DNA of 64,000 nucleotides from Streptomyces sp. TG1A-60 (GCF_037201975.1 NZ_CP147520.1:6448001-6512000); one strand, 5' to 3'. Shown: positions 53,260-62,513, numbered from the stretch's first letter. Notes: generated from the sequence alone by a model not told the origin. Translations and numbers: made by a program.

Positions 53260-54057
53260 CTACGCCCGAGCGGGTGCCGCTTCCGTCTCCTCCCGCGCGG
53301 TGGCTGCGGCCTCCTCGCGGTCGCGGCGCTCGCGGCGGGCGAGGATCACGTAGCCGATGGGGATGCCCGCGGCGAAGAGCCACCACTGGAGGGCGTAGGC
53401 GTAGTTCAGCGCCGCGTTCTCGTCGCCGGGGCTGCCGAGCTGTTGCGGAGTGTCGTCCTTCGGCTCGGGCGCCGTCTGCGCGAGGTAGCCGCCGAGGACC
53501 TCGGCGCCGAGGCGGTCCGCCTCCCGCTCGCTGTCGATCAGCATGATCTGCCGGTCCGGCAGGCCCTTGAGATCCTTGATGCCGCTCGCCTCGGTCGTCT
53601 CGTCGGGCATCAGCCGCCCGGTGACGGTGACCTCGCCGAGGGGCGGCGCGGGGATCTCGGGGAACGCGGTCTGGCTCGGGCCGTCCGCGGGGATCCAGCC
53701 GCGGTTGACGAGCAGGAGCTTGCCGTCGTCGAGGACGAACGGGGTCAGCACATGGAAGCCGACCTCGTCGTCGGCGTTGGTGCGGCGGCGGACGACGACC
53801 TCGTCGTCGGTGTCGAAGCGGCCCTTCGCGGTCACCGTGCGGTAGCGCTCCGCGCTGGTGACGGTGTGCCCGGGGGAGGTCAGCCGCTCCACGGGCACCG
53901 GCTTCGCGGCCAGCGCGTCGGCGACCAGCTGGTTCCGCGCGGTGCGCTCATCAAAGCGATGCATCTGCCAGATGCCCAGCCTGACCATCGTCGGGATCAG
54001 GACGAGCGCGAGCAGAGTGAGGATCACCCACTGCCGGGACAACAGGAAGCGGTACAC
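53260..54057 (-). CDS. SURF1 family protein
   Basis: Membrane protein of 265 aa for cytochrome c oxidase assembly (heme a insertion) in the actinobacterial SURF1 family. N-terminal helix WVILTLLALVLIPTMVRLGI, family motifs GIWQMHRFDER and LLVNRGWIPADGPSQTAFPE, and a C-terminal helix LNYAYALQWWLFAAGIPIGY. The cytoplasmic tail is Glu/Ala-rich. GTG at 54057 is chosen (VYRFLLSRQWV, the usual start of the family). Confidence 0.93.
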   Translation of the reverse strand: MYRFLLSRQWVILTLLALVLIPTMVRLGIWQMHRFDERTARNQLVADALAAKPVPVERLTSPGHTVTSAERYRTVTAKGRFDTDDEVVVRRRTNADDEVGFHVLTPFVLDDGKLLLVNRGWIPADGPSQTAFPEIPAPPLGEVTVTGRLMPDETTEASGIKDLKGLPDRQIMLIDSEREADRLGAEVLGGYLAQTAPEPKDDTPQQLGSPGDENAALNYAYALQWWLFAAGIPIGYVILARRERRDREEAAATAREETEAAPARA

Positions 54058-54234
54058 CCCACGACCGTACAACTCGGTCGTGGGGTGTGTTCGGGCGGGT
54101 GTGCGCTCGGACCTCGCAGCATCTCCCCGGGAAGGTTCTGGGCCTGCCGGCCGAGCGGCGCACCACCGGCGGACAGGAGGTAGCGGAAGTGCATGACGAA
54201 GGAGAGGAGTACGGCGAGGCGTACGTCTTCTTCG

Positions 54235-54565
54235 TCACCGGGGCCGCCGAGGCGGATCTCCCGGCCGTCGCGTCTCGCGTGGCTGTAGCTGGCCGAGAAG
54301 GTCGATGTGGTCTTCGCGTAGTTGTTCGGCGGCCCAGGGGGCGATTGGATCGGGGATCGAGTCGCGTTGGCCACTGCGGTATTCGAGGAGTTCACGGTCG
54401 GCGTTGCCGCTGATCCAGACGAAGCGGTCGCCGAGAGAGGGCAGCCGGTCGAGAACCTGGGTCGGTTGCGGGCCGGCGGTGATGTCGCCGGTGAGCACGA
54501 TGCGGTCGGCGGCGCTCACTTCTGGTTCGGGCGAGCACGGCCTCCAGGCCTCGCGTGACGATCGA
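54235..54565 (-). pseudogene. metallophosphoesterase remnant
   Basis: Part of a calcineurin-like phosphoesterase: GLEAVLA, then after a one-base insertion, EPEVSAADRIVLTGDITAGP with the GD motif and FVWISGNADRELLEYRSGQR with GNAD. The start domain (D-x-H motif) and the C-terminal GHTH region are missing. It is truncated at both ends and frameshifted near 54517. Confidence 0.65.
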
Positions 54566-54800
54566 GTCCGACGCCGGTGTCCGCACGCGGTACCGGGCGC
54601 TGCTGGCGTCGTCACACTTCGGGATCGCCCCGTTCCGGCCGGGCTGCCCGTGGCCGATGTCGGTGGTCGACTGCCAGCCGACGGGGATGCCGGTCATCGC
54701 GCCACGTATCGGCTGGCTGGCCGAGCACGTCGATGAGGGCCTGCTGTTCGACACGGCGGACGACTCGTCGTGCCGGGCGCCCACCGGCCCGGCGGGCAAT
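54555..54800 (+). pseudogene. glycosyltransferase C-terminal fragment
   Basis: The stretch LLASSHFGIAPFRPGCPWPM followed by SVVDCQPTGMPVIAPRIGWL and AEHVDEGLLFDTADD matches the donor-binding half of GT-B glycosyltransferases (E/D-C...G-P-V pattern). No N-terminal domain is present and the sequence after DTADD is unrelated. It abuts the phosphoesterase remnant on the other strand, so a recombination junction lies near 54560. Confidence 0.45.
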
Positions 54801-54887
54801 GACCAGCTACGCCGACCAGGTAGAACGCCTGGCCGGCAGAGCGCCGTCAGCTTGCGGATGCCCGCCCAACCCCTGACGATGCGGCTT

Positions 54888-55136
54888 ATGACACGTTGCG
54901 AAGTGTGTGGGAATGACTACGAGCTGGCGTTCACTGTGGAGACCCAGGACGGGTCACGTCACGTCTTCGATTCGTTCGCCTGTGCGATCCACCGCATGGC
55001 CCCCATCTGCGAGCACTGCCGTGTGCAGATCATCGGCCAGGGCGTCGAGGTGGAAGGCCACTGGTACTGCGGCGCCCACTGTTCGCGTGCAGAGGGAAAG
55101 GCCGGCATCGTGGACAGGGTTGGTTCTGCCGTATAA
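54888..55136 (+). CDS. small zinc-ribbon protein
   Basis: An 82-aa protein with paired Cys motifs: TRCEVCGNDY near the start and FACAIHRMAPICEHCRVQII and WYCGAHC after it, eight Cys and conserved His in all. Proteins of this length and motif order are common in actinobacteria and annotated as hypothetical or metallothionein-like. An ATG at 54879 is an alternative start. It seems intact although it lies in the decayed zone. Confidence 0.78.
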   Translation: MTRCEVCGNDYELAFTVETQDGSRHVFDSFACAIHRMAPICEHCRVQIIGQGVEVEGHWYCGAHCSRAEGKAGIVDRVGSAV

Positions 55137-55171
55137 GTAGGCCCCTCCCGCGTGGAGGGCCCCGGCGTTTG

Positions 55172-55354
55172 TCACACAGCGATGAAGACCGGTTCGGCTC
55201 GGGCCGCGTCGAACCGGCCGCCGCGACTCTTGGCGGGATGAATGAGTACGGCCGGGAGCCCCTTCCGGACTATGATCCGCTGCCGCTCGATCGACAGGCT
55301 CTCCAGCCGTTCTCTTGCATCTGAGATGTGATGTGTAGCTTCGCATCTCGCCAT
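55172..55354 (-). CDS. possible 60-aa hypothetical protein
   Basis: An ORF with regular helices and strands (ISDARERLESLSIERQRIIV, GLPAVLIHPAKSRGGRFDAA) but base composition lower in GC than its neighbours and no clear Shine-Dalgarno. A GAGATG/CATCTC inverted repeat overlaps the start. Might be a transferred small gene or chance. The rest of 55137-55453 holds nothing I can assign. Confidence 0.35.
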   Translation of the reverse strand: MARCEATHHISDARERLESLSIERQRIIVRKGLPAVLIHPAKSRGGRFDAARAEPVFIAV

Positions 55355-55453
55355 GGGCCACAGGGTGCGGCGGCCGACGCGGCACGGGCGAGCGGACGGC
55401 GGGTGAGTCGCCGCCAATCACCCGTACGGCCGGCCAGGTGTCGCCCGCACCGT

Positions 55454-56479
55454 TCAGGCGTCGTCGAAAGCCGGCCGGGCGGGCTCCACATCGCGCAGCA
55501 GCTGACCGAACGCCGCCTCGTCGATCACCGGCGTCCCGTACTGCCGGGCCTTGACCACCTTCGACGTACCCGAGTCGGGGTCATTGGTGACGAGCAGACT
55601 GGTCACCCGCGACAGACTCGTCGCCACATGCAGCCCCGCCTCCGCCGCACGGTCCTCCAACAGCTCACGATCCACCGAGGTGTCCCCCGAGAACGCGACC
55701 CGCATGCCCTGCTTGAGAGGTTTACCCTCCTCGTACCGCCCGGGGTTGGGATAGGGGCACGCGGGCCGTTTGCGCGAGGGCCGCCAACTGCCGGACCGAT
55801 AGCCCCCGGGGGACCCGTAACCACCAGAAGTCCCATGGCCGCCGGATGCCTGCCGCCCGATCGTCGTCGAGCCGTACCACTCCGTCAGCGGCCGGCATTC
55901 GAGCAGCGGCAGGCGCACGCCCCGGTTCGCCGCCGCGTGCAGACTCGGCCTGAACGCCTCCGCCAGCACCCGCGCGTCGTCCAGCGCGTGGTGCGCTCGC
56001 TGCTGCACGACCCCGAAGTGCGCCGCCAGCGACTCCAGCTTGTGGTTCGCCAGCGGCAGCCCCAGTTCCTTCGACAGCGCGATCGTGCACAGCCGCTGCC
56101 GTACCGGCGCCTCGGTCTCCGCGCGCGCGTACTCCCGGGCGATCATCGACCAGTCGAACACCGCGTTGTGCGCGACGAGCACGCGGTCCGCGAGCCGGGA
56201 CGAGAACTCCTCCGCGATCTCCCGGAAGAGCGGCGCCCCTTCGAGCACGTCACTCGTCAGCCCGTGGATCCACACCGGCCCCGGATCCCGCTCCGGGTTC
56301 ACCAACGTGTACCAGTGGTCCTCGACCTCGCCCCGCGCGTCCAGTCTGTACACAGCCGCCGAGATGATCCGGTCGTCCCGGGCCAGCCCGGTCGTCTCCA
56401 CGTCCACGACCGCGTACCCCGGTGGATACGCGATTGGCCAAGGCGCTTGCGACGCTGCGGTCGTGTGGTCTTCGAGCAT
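55454..56479 (-). CDS. DEDDh 3'-5' exonuclease with C-terminal BRCT domain
   Basis: DnaQ/epsilon-like exonuclease of 341 aa. Exo I VVDVETTGLARDDR, Exo II VAHNAVFDWSMIAREYA, Exo III HHALDDARVLAEAF give the DEDDh residues. A Gly/Ser-rich linker (GGHGTSGGYGSPGGY) leads to a BRCT domain (MRVAFSGDTSVDRELLEDRA to TPVIDEAAFGQLLRD). Such fusions act in DNA repair rather than as the replicase subunit. Confidence 0.93.
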   Translation of the reverse strand: MLEDHTTAASQAPWPIAYPPGYAVVDVETTGLARDDRIISAAVYRLDARGEVEDHWYTLVNPERDPGPVWIHGLTSDVLEGAPLFREIAEEFSSRLADRVLVAHNAVFDWSMIAREYARAETEAPVRQRLCTIALSKELGLPLANHKLESLAAHFGVVQQRAHHALDDARVLAEAFRPSLHAAANRGVRLPLLECRPLTEWYGSTTIGRQASGGHGTSGGYGSPGGYRSGSWRPSRKRPACPYPNPGRYEEGKPLKQGMRVAFSGDTSVDRELLEDRAAEAGLHVATSLSRVTSLLVTNDPDSGTSKVVKARQYGTPVIDEAAFGQLLRDVEPARPAFDDA

Positions 56480-57187
56480 GGTCCATGAGGATACGGGCCG
56501 GGACCGACACCGCTGCGCGCGCCCGGCCGGGGAGCGGGGGCGCGCGTCCGCACGGTGCCCAACGCCACCCCGGCGGCGGGCACTTGGCCCGGCATCCGCG
56601 CCGGCTCGGCCACCGGGTCCCCGGGCGTCGGCGCTCCCAGGCCCTCAGCCGTCGACCGGACCCGGCAGCAGCCGGTACGCCGTGCCGGTCGCGCCGATGC
56701 ACGCCGCCGTGCACCAGGGCGAGGAACGCGTGCTTCTTCGCGGCGACCTCGCCCGCGTGAGCGTCGGCCCGCGCCGCCGAACCGGCGAACTCCCGTTCCT
56801 GCGGCGCCTTTGGTCCGCGCACCCCCGGGCCGCCGAACGCCGTGTCCGCCTCTCCGTCGTCACGACCGTACCGCCGGCGTGCGACGGCCTTCTTCACCCG
56901 GGGCGGACGGACCGTGCCCGGGGATCACGTCGACCACACAGCTGAGCGGCGTCGCGTCCCCGCCGCCCGCCCGGTCGTCTCGGCGGCCGAGGCCGAGGCC
57001 GTGACGTTCGGGCGGGCGGTGAGCGCGGTCGCCATGGCCATCCCGAGCGGGACCGCCGCCAGACGGCGCGAGCGCTGGTGAGGCGACGCTGCCAGGCCGG
57101 ACTCCGGCTCGTTCGCGAAACGAGCGCTACGAGCTGTGCGGGAACCCGGTCCCGCGAGGTCTTGGTGCTCCCCGGGCGTCGGGGCGT
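56480..57187. other. gene-poor region with possible decayed coding fragments
   Basis: About 700 bp with no intact gene. On the plus strand one frame from about 56640 to 56930 has strong third-position G/C bias (VAPMHAAVHQGEERVLLRGD onward), without a start, a recognised family or a full domain. GCTCGTT/AACGAGC (57106-57126) can form a hairpin after the subtilase gene. I see no RNA gene. Confidence 0.5.
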
Positions 57188-58720
57188 CTACCTCTTGACG
57201 GCCTTGAGTGCGTCGACGATGCCGAACCCGTAGAAACCGTTCACACGCGGGCCGCCCTCACACACCGCGTCCGGAGTGCCGTCGCCGTCCTGGTCGTACG
57301 TCTCCGGGCAGGCCTCCTTGTCCGCCTGCGCCTTCAGCAGCCACTGCAACTGCTGCGGGCTCGCCCACGGGTGCGTCGACTTCAGCAGCGCGGCGACACC
57401 GGAGGCGTGCGGCGCCGCCATCGACGTGCCCTGCAGGTAGCCGTACTCGCCGTTCGGCATGGTGGACAGGATACGGCCGTTCTTCGACGGCGTGTCCGGG
57501 ATCTGGTAGCGGCTGTCGCCGCCAGGCGCCGCGACGTCGACGACGCGGTTGCCGTACGTGGAGTAGAACGACTTCTCGTTCTTCACGCCCGTCGCGCTCA
57601 CCGTCACGATGCCCGGCAACTGGGTCGGAATGTCGAGGCACTCGCTCGGGTCGATGGTGCGCTCGACCGGGGTGGAGTCGTTGGGGCTGGAGTCGTCCAG
57701 GATCGCGTCGGAGGCGAGGTCGTGGTTGGAGTTGCCCGCCGAGGCCAGGTGCAGGGTGCCCTTCCTCGTGGCGTACTTCTGGGCCCGGTTGACCGCGTCG
57801 ACGATGGCCTTCTGGTCCGGGTGGTCCACGCAGTTGTAGAGCCACGGGTCGATGTAGTAGCTGTTGTTCGTGATCTCCACGCCGTGGTCGGCGGAGAACA
57901 CGAACGCGCAGACCATGGCCTCCGCGTAGAACAGGCCGTTGTCGCGGTCGGTCACATTGATGCTGGAGACCTTCACGCCGGGCGCGACACCGGCGACGCC
58001 GACGCCGTTGCGGGCCGCGGCTATCTCACCGGCCACGTGCGTGCCGTGGTAGTCCTGCGGGGTGTACGGCCGCCAGGACCCTTCGCTGGTGTCCGCGACA
58101 CCGCCGTCGCAGTTGGCCGACTGGGACTTGGAGAAGTTCGGCGCGAGGTCCGGGTGGGTGTCGTCGACGCCGGTGTCGATGACGGCGACGGTGACCTTCT
58201 TGCTGCCCGGGTTGATCTTCGCGGCCTTGTCGGCGCCGATCGAGCGCAGGTCCCACTGGTCGGCCTCAAGGGGCTCGGCGTCGGGGATGTCCGCCGAGGC
58301 GGCCTCCACCTTCGCGGCCTCCACGTCCGTCAGGTAGTCGACGGCGCCCAGGTCCGTCGTACCGGCGGGGGTCAGCGGTGAGGTCCGGGTGGCGCCGGCG
58401 GACTGCACACCGCGCGCGGCGCGGATCGTCTTCGCGAACTCCGGGTCGGCCGAGTGGACCACGATCACGCCGATCTTGGTGTACGTGATCACGACCTTGC
58501 CGCCGGCCGCGGCCACCGCGCGCTTCACCGAGGCGATCGTGCGCTTGTCGGTCTTCGTGTTCACGACGTACGAGAGGTTCGGGCCCTGCGCGGTCGCGGT
58601 GGTGGACTCCGCGATCGGGGCCGCCGAGGCGACACCCGGCAGGAAGCCGAGCGAGGCGGTCAGCGACAAGGCGACCGGCACCGCGAGTGCGAGCCGTCGC
58701 CTGGAGCGCAGATGAGCCAT
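57188..58720 (-). CDS. secreted S8 subtilisin-like serine protease
   Basis: Exported protease of 510 aa. A signal peptide (MAHLRSRRRLALAVPVALSL, cleavage after GVASA) is followed by an inhibitor-type propeptide to about residue 120. Catalytic Asp182 in VIDTGVDDTHPDLAPN, His225 in HGTHVAGEIAAA, Ser433 in GTSMAAPHASG; oxyanion Asn in ASAGNSNHD. A DQDGDGTPD loop near the C-terminus looks like a Ca2+ site. No C-terminal anchor. Confidence 0.95.
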   Translation of the reverse strand: MAHLRSRRRLALAVPVALSLTASLGFLPGVASAAPIAESTTATAQGPNLSYVVNTKTDKRTIASVKRAVAAAGGKVVITYTKIGVIVVHSADPEFAKTIRAARGVQSAGATRTSPLTPAGTTDLGAVDYLTDVEAAKVEAASADIPDAEPLEADQWDLRSIGADKAAKINPGSKKVTVAVIDTGVDDTHPDLAPNFSKSQSANCDGGVADTSEGSWRPYTPQDYHGTHVAGEIAAARNGVGVAGVAPGVKVSSINVTDRDNGLFYAEAMVCAFVFSADHGVEITNNSYYIDPWLYNCVDHPDQKAIVDAVNRAQKYATRKGTLHLASAGNSNHDLASDAILDDSSPNDSTPVERTIDPSECLDIPTQLPGIVTVSATGVKNEKSFYSTYGNRVVDVAAPGGDSRYQIPDTPSKNGRILSTMPNGEYGYLQGTSMAAPHASGVAALLKSTHPWASPQQLQWLLKAQADKEACPETYDQDGDGTPDAVCEGGPRVNGFYGFGIVDALKAVKR

Positions 58721-58946
58721 GGGGTCTCCACATCATCCGGAAACGAGAGCCGGCCCGGACAGAGTGCTGCCTGGGCAGGTACATGACGTTGGTGCAGCTC
58801 GAAGCTATCCCTCGGCCTCCGTGGCCAGCAATCACTTCGCGGAAGGGAGGCCGAAGTAGAGGGGTAACCCTCGAAGTCGACGCACGTCCGGACCGCTTCC
58901 GCATCGGTTTTCGAAAGAAACACGCGCGGTTGAACCGGTCCTGGCG

Positions 58947-59004
58947 CGTCACCGTGACGTTGTGCAGGGAGCCCGAGCACGATCGCGCACCCGTCACCGT
59001 GAGG
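58947..59004. promoter_or_regulatory. paired GTCAC-GTGAC motifs upstream of the acetate permease operon
   Basis: CGTCACCGTGACG (58947-58959, a perfect 13-bp palindrome) and CGTCACCGTGAGG (58992-59004) are 45 bp apart in the leader of the DUF485-actP genes. The spacing, close to four helix turns, suits a dimeric regulator; no protein is assigned. Confidence 0.45.
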
Positions 59005-59019
59005 AACAGAGCAGAGCCC

Positions 59020-59463
59020 ATGTCCGTAACCAACCCGTCCCCCGACCCGACGGAGACATCGTCCCCATCCACCGTCGCGAAGGCGGCGGAGACGCGAGGA
59101 GATCCCGTGGCAACCGACGCACCGCCCCCTTCGAAGGCAGAGCACCATCTCCCCTCCCCCGAGGAGTTCGCCGCGGTCCATGAGAGCGCCGAGTTCGCCG
59201 AACTGCGCCGCTCCTACCGCTCGTTCGCCTTCCCGCTGACCGTCGCCTTCATCGCCTGGTACCTGCTGTACGTCCTGCTCTCCAACTACGCGGGCGACTT
59301 CATGGGCACCAAGCTCTTCGGCAACATCAACGTCGCCTTCGTCCTCGGCGTCGCCCAGTTCGTCACCACGTTCCTCATCGCCTGGTGGTACGCGCGGCAC
59401 GCCGCCGCGAAGCTCGACCCCAAGGCCGAGGCGATCAAGTCCCGGATGGAGGGCGGCGCATGA
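59020..59463 (+). CDS. DUF485 membrane protein (acetate permease partner)
   Basis: A 147-aa protein. A Ser/Pro-rich N-terminus is followed by FAELRRSYRSFAFPLTVAFI and two helices to FVTTFLIAWWYARHAAAKLD, the DUF485 (YjcH) pattern. It is coupled to actP by ATGA as in the acs-yjcH-actP operon. GTG 59107 with GAGGAG is an alternative start giving 118 aa. Confidence 0.92.
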   Translation: MSVTNPSPDPTETSSPSTVAKAAETRGDPVATDAPPPSKAEHHLPSPEEFAAVHESAEFAELRRSYRSFAFPLTVAFIAWYLLYVLLSNYAGDFMGTKLFGNINVAFVLGVAQFVTTFLIAWWYARHAAAKLDPKAEAIKSRMEGGA

Positions 59464-61085
59464 GCCCCGTACAGCAGACCTTTCTCGCCGCGAACGAGGC
59501 CAGCCAGCACCGGCCGCTGATCATCACCCTGTTCGCGCTGTTCGTCGTCGCGACGCTCGGCATCACCGTCTGGGCCGGCCGCCAGACCAAGGACGCCGCC
59601 GACTTCTACGCGGGCGGACGCCAGTTCAGCGCCTTCCAGAACGGTCTCGCGGTCTCCGGCGACTACATGTCGGCCGCGTCGTTCCTCGGCATCGCGGGCG
59701 CGATCGCCCTCTTCGGCTACGACGGCTTCCTGTACTCCATCGGCTTCCTGGTCGCCTGGCTGGTCGCCCTCCTGCTGGTCGCCGAGCCCCTGCGGAACTC
59801 CGGTCGCTACACCATGGGCGACGTCCTCGCTTACCGCATGCGCCAGCGCCCCGTGCGCACCGCGGCCGGCACCTCCACGATCGTCGTCTCGATCTTCTAC
59901 CTGCTGGCACAGATGGCGGGCGCGGGTGTCCTCGTCTCCCTGCTGCTCGGCATCACCTCCGACGCCGGCAAGATCCTCATCGTCGCCCTCGTCGGCATCC
60001 TGATGATCGTCTATGTCTCCATCGGCGGTATGAAGGGCACCACCTGGGTCCAGATGGTGAAGGCCGTGCTGCTCATCGGCGGCACGATCCTCATTACGTT
60101 CCTGGTGCTGCTGAAGTTCAACTTCAACATCTCCGATCTGCTCGGCACCGCCGCCGAGAACAGCGGCAAGGGCGCCGCCTTCCTGGAGCCCGGCCTCCAG
60201 TACGGCGGCTCCGGCATCTCCAAGCTGGACTTCATCTCCCTCGGCGTCGCCCTGGTGCTCGGCACCGCCGGCCTGCCGCACATCCTGATCCGCTTCTACA
60301 CGGTGCCCAACGCCAAGGCCGCCCGGAAGTCCGTGAACTGGGCGATCGGCATCATCGGCGGCTTCTACCTGATGACCATCGCGCTCGGCTTCGGCGCCGC
60401 CGCGCTGATCTCCCAGGACGAGATCATCGCCTCCAACCCGTCGGGCAACACGGCGGCCCCGCTGCTCGCCCTGCACCTGGGCGGCGTCGACTCGACCTGG
60501 GGTGCGATCCTGCTGGCCACGATCTCGGCGGTGGCCTTCGCGACCATCCTCGCCGTCGTCGCGGGCCTCACCCTGGCCTCGTCCTCCTCCTTCGCGCACG
60601 ACATCTACGCCAACGTCATCCGCAAGGGACAGGCCTCCGGCGCCGAGGAGGTGCGCGCCGCCCGCTGGGCGACCGTCTTCATCGGCGTCGTCTCCATCGG
60701 CCTGGGCGCCCTCGCCCGCGACCTGAACGTGGCCGGCCTGGTCGCGCTCGCCTTCGCGGTCGCGGCCTCCGCCAACCTGCCGACGATCCTCTACAGCCTC
60801 TTCTGGAAGAAGTTCACCACCCAGGGCGCGCTGTGGTCGATCTACGGCGGTCTGATCGTCGCCGTCGGCCTGGTGCTGTTCTCGCCCGTCGTCTCCGGCG
60901 ACCCGAAGGCGATGTTCCCGGCCGTCGACTTCGCCTGGTTCCCGCTGAAGAACCCGGGCATCATCTCCATCCCGTTCGGCTTCCTGATGGGCTGGCTGGG
61001 CACCGTCCTGTCCAAGGAGGAGCCCGACACCGCCAAGTACGCCGAGCTGGAGGTCCGGTCCCTCACGGGCACCGGCGCCCACTGA
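59460..61085 (+). CDS. actP: cation/acetate symporter ActP
   Basis: SSS-family symporter of 541 aa for acetate and similar short acids. Signatures: KDAADFYAGGRQFSAFQNGL, SGDYMSAASFLGIAGAIALF, GMKGTTWVQMVKAVLLIGG, and ALVLGTAGLPHILIRFYTVP. Thirteen helices can be counted. It follows DUF485 with a 4-nt overlap. Uptake of acetate fits a scavenging role together with CstA and the MctP-like gene elsewhere in the window. Confidence 0.95.
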   Translation: MSPVQQTFLAANEASQHRPLIITLFALFVVATLGITVWAGRQTKDAADFYAGGRQFSAFQNGLAVSGDYMSAASFLGIAGAIALFGYDGFLYSIGFLVAWLVALLLVAEPLRNSGRYTMGDVLAYRMRQRPVRTAAGTSTIVVSIFYLLAQMAGAGVLVSLLLGITSDAGKILIVALVGILMIVYVSIGGMKGTTWVQMVKAVLLIGGTILITFLVLLKFNFNISDLLGTAAENSGKGAAFLEPGLQYGGSGISKLDFISLGVALVLGTAGLPHILIRFYTVPNAKAARKSVNWAIGIIGGFYLMTIALGFGAAALISQDEIIASNPSGNTAAPLLALHLGGVDSTWGAILLATISAVAFATILAVVAGLTLASSSSFAHDIYANVIRKGQASGAEEVRAARWATVFIGVVSIGLGALARDLNVAGLVALAFAVAASANLPTILYSLFWKKFTTQGALWSIYGGLIVAVGLVLFSPVVSGDPKAMFPAVDFAWFPLKNPGIISIPFGFLMGWLGTVLSKEEPDTAKYAELEVRSLTGTGAH

Positions 61086-61272
61086 CCGGCTCTCCGCCCG
61101 GGGCCGTCGTAGACACCTACGGCGGCCCCGCGTCGCGTCTTGTGGGATCGGGCCTGTGCTGTTGTCAGCGGGGTCACGTAGGCTCGCAGATGTCGGAGAA
61201 TCCGTGATCCGTGATCCGCGACCGAGATCGGAAACTCGTTCGCGATCAGCAAAGACGAGGGAGGGGGCCCAC

Positions 61273-62262
61273 GTGCTCATCGACACCTACGGCCGAGTGG
61301 CCACCGACCTGAGGGTCTCGCTGACCGACCGGTGCAATCTGCGCTGCACGTACTGCATGCCCGAGGAGGGTCTGCAGTGGCTGGCGAAGCCCGACCTGCT
61401 CGACGACGACGAGATCGTCCGCCTCATCGACATAGCCGTCCGCACCCTGGGCGTCACGGAGGTCCGCTTCACCGGCGGCGAGCCCCTGCTCCGCCCCGGC
61501 CTGGTCGGCATAGTGGAGCGCGTGGCCGCGCTGGCCCCTCGCCCCCAGATGTCCCTGACCACCAACGGCATCGGCCTCAGCCGCACGGCACCGGCCCTGA
61601 AGGCGGCCGGCCTGGACCGGGTGAACGTCTCCCTGGACACCCTCCGCCCGGACGTCTTCAAGACCCTCACCCGCCGGGACCGCCACAAGGACGTCCTCGA
61701 AGGCCTGGCCGCCGCCCGCGACGCCGGCCTCACCCCGGTCAAGGTCAACTCCGTCCTGATGCCCGGCCTGAACGAGAACGAGGCCCCGGACCTCCTCGCC
61801 TGGGCCGTCGAGCACGACTACGAGCTGCGCTTCATCGAGCAGATGCCCCTGGACGCCCAGCACGGCTGGAAGCGCGACGGCATGGTGACGGCGGGTGACA
61901 TCCTGACCTCCCTGCGCACCCGCTTCGACCTCACCCCCGAGGACGCCGACGAACGCGGCTCCGCCCCGGCCGAGCGCTGGCTCGTCGACGACGGCCCCCA
62001 CCGCGTCGGCGTCATCGCCTCCGTCACCCGCCCCTTCTGCTCGGCCTGCGACCGCACCCGCCTCACCGCCGACGGCCAGGTCCGCACCTGCCTCTTCGCC
62101 CGTGAGGAGACCGACCTCAGAGCCGCCCTGCGCTCGGGCGCCCCCGACGAGGAGATCGCCCGCATCTGGCGCCTGGCGATGTGGGGCAAGAAGGCCGGCG
62201 CGGGCCTGGACGACCCGTCGTTCGTCCAGCCGGACCGCCCGATGTCGGCGATCGGGGGCTAG
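61273..62262 (+). CDS. moaA: GTP 3',8-cyclase MoaA
   Basis: Radical-SAM enzyme of 329 aa for the first step of molybdenum cofactor synthesis. N-terminal cluster Cys21-x3-Cys25-x2-Cys28 (DRCNLRCTYCMPEEG); C-terminal cluster FCSACDRTRLTADGQVRTC; the double-Gly end SAIGG is conserved. GTG at 61273 follows GGAGGGGG. Convergent with the small gene at 62259; both stop codons lie in one CTAG. Confidence 0.96.
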   Translation: MLIDTYGRVATDLRVSLTDRCNLRCTYCMPEEGLQWLAKPDLLDDDEIVRLIDIAVRTLGVTEVRFTGGEPLLRPGLVGIVERVAALAPRPQMSLTTNGIGLSRTAPALKAAGLDRVNVSLDTLRPDVFKTLTRRDRHKDVLEGLAAARDAGLTPVKVNSVLMPGLNENEAPDLLAWAVEHDYELRFIEQMPLDAQHGWKRDGMVTAGDILTSLRTRFDLTPEDADERGSAPAERWLVDDGPHRVGVIASVTRPFCSACDRTRLTADGQVRTCLFAREETDLRAALRSGAPDEEIARIWRLAMWGKKAGAGLDDPSFVQPDRPMSAIGG

Positions 62263-62268
62263 CCCCCG
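62253..62268. terminator. 16-bp perfect palindrome holding both stop codons of convergent genes
   Basis: CGGGGGCTAGCCCCCG: the central CTAG gives TAG to moaA on the plus strand and TAG to the small gene on the minus strand. It may also serve as a compact bidirectional terminator. Confidence 0.5.
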
Positions 62269-62513
62269 GATTCGTCGGGCCGGGGCTTCTCCCAGTCCGA
62301 CAGGGTCACCACGTCCTTCAGAAACCCCCGCACCCCCAAGAACTGGGCCAGGTGCTCCCGGTGCGCCTCGCACGCGAGCCACGTCTTGCGGCGCTCCGGC
62401 GTGTGCAGCTTCGGGTTGTTCCAGGCGAGCACCCAGACCGCGTCGGCACGACAGCCCTTGGCCGAACAGATGGGGGAGGACGGATCCGAGCCGGGGACGT
62501 CGAGGAGGTTCAC
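62259..62513 (-). CDS. small conserved protein with putative zinc motif
   Basis: An 84-aa protein: ICSAKGCRADAVWVLAWNNP, HTPERRKTWLACEAHREHLA and FLGVRGFLKDVVTLSDWEKP. Two Cys before the first strand and Cys-x2-His after it could bind zinc. Homologs are widespread in Streptomyces and sometimes carry the unsupported name 'acetone carboxylase'. Function unknown. Confidence 0.82.
   Translation of the reverse strand: MNLLDVPGSDPSSPICSAKGCRADAVWVLAWNNPKLHTPERRKTWLACEAHREHLAQFLGVRGFLKDVVTLSDWEKPRPDESGG

Noticed and set aside
59286..61286. 666-aa open frame antisense to actP and the moaA leader
   Set aside because: Composition dominated by Gly/Asp/Glu/Val from antisense of membrane-helix codons; sense frame is a clear ActP.
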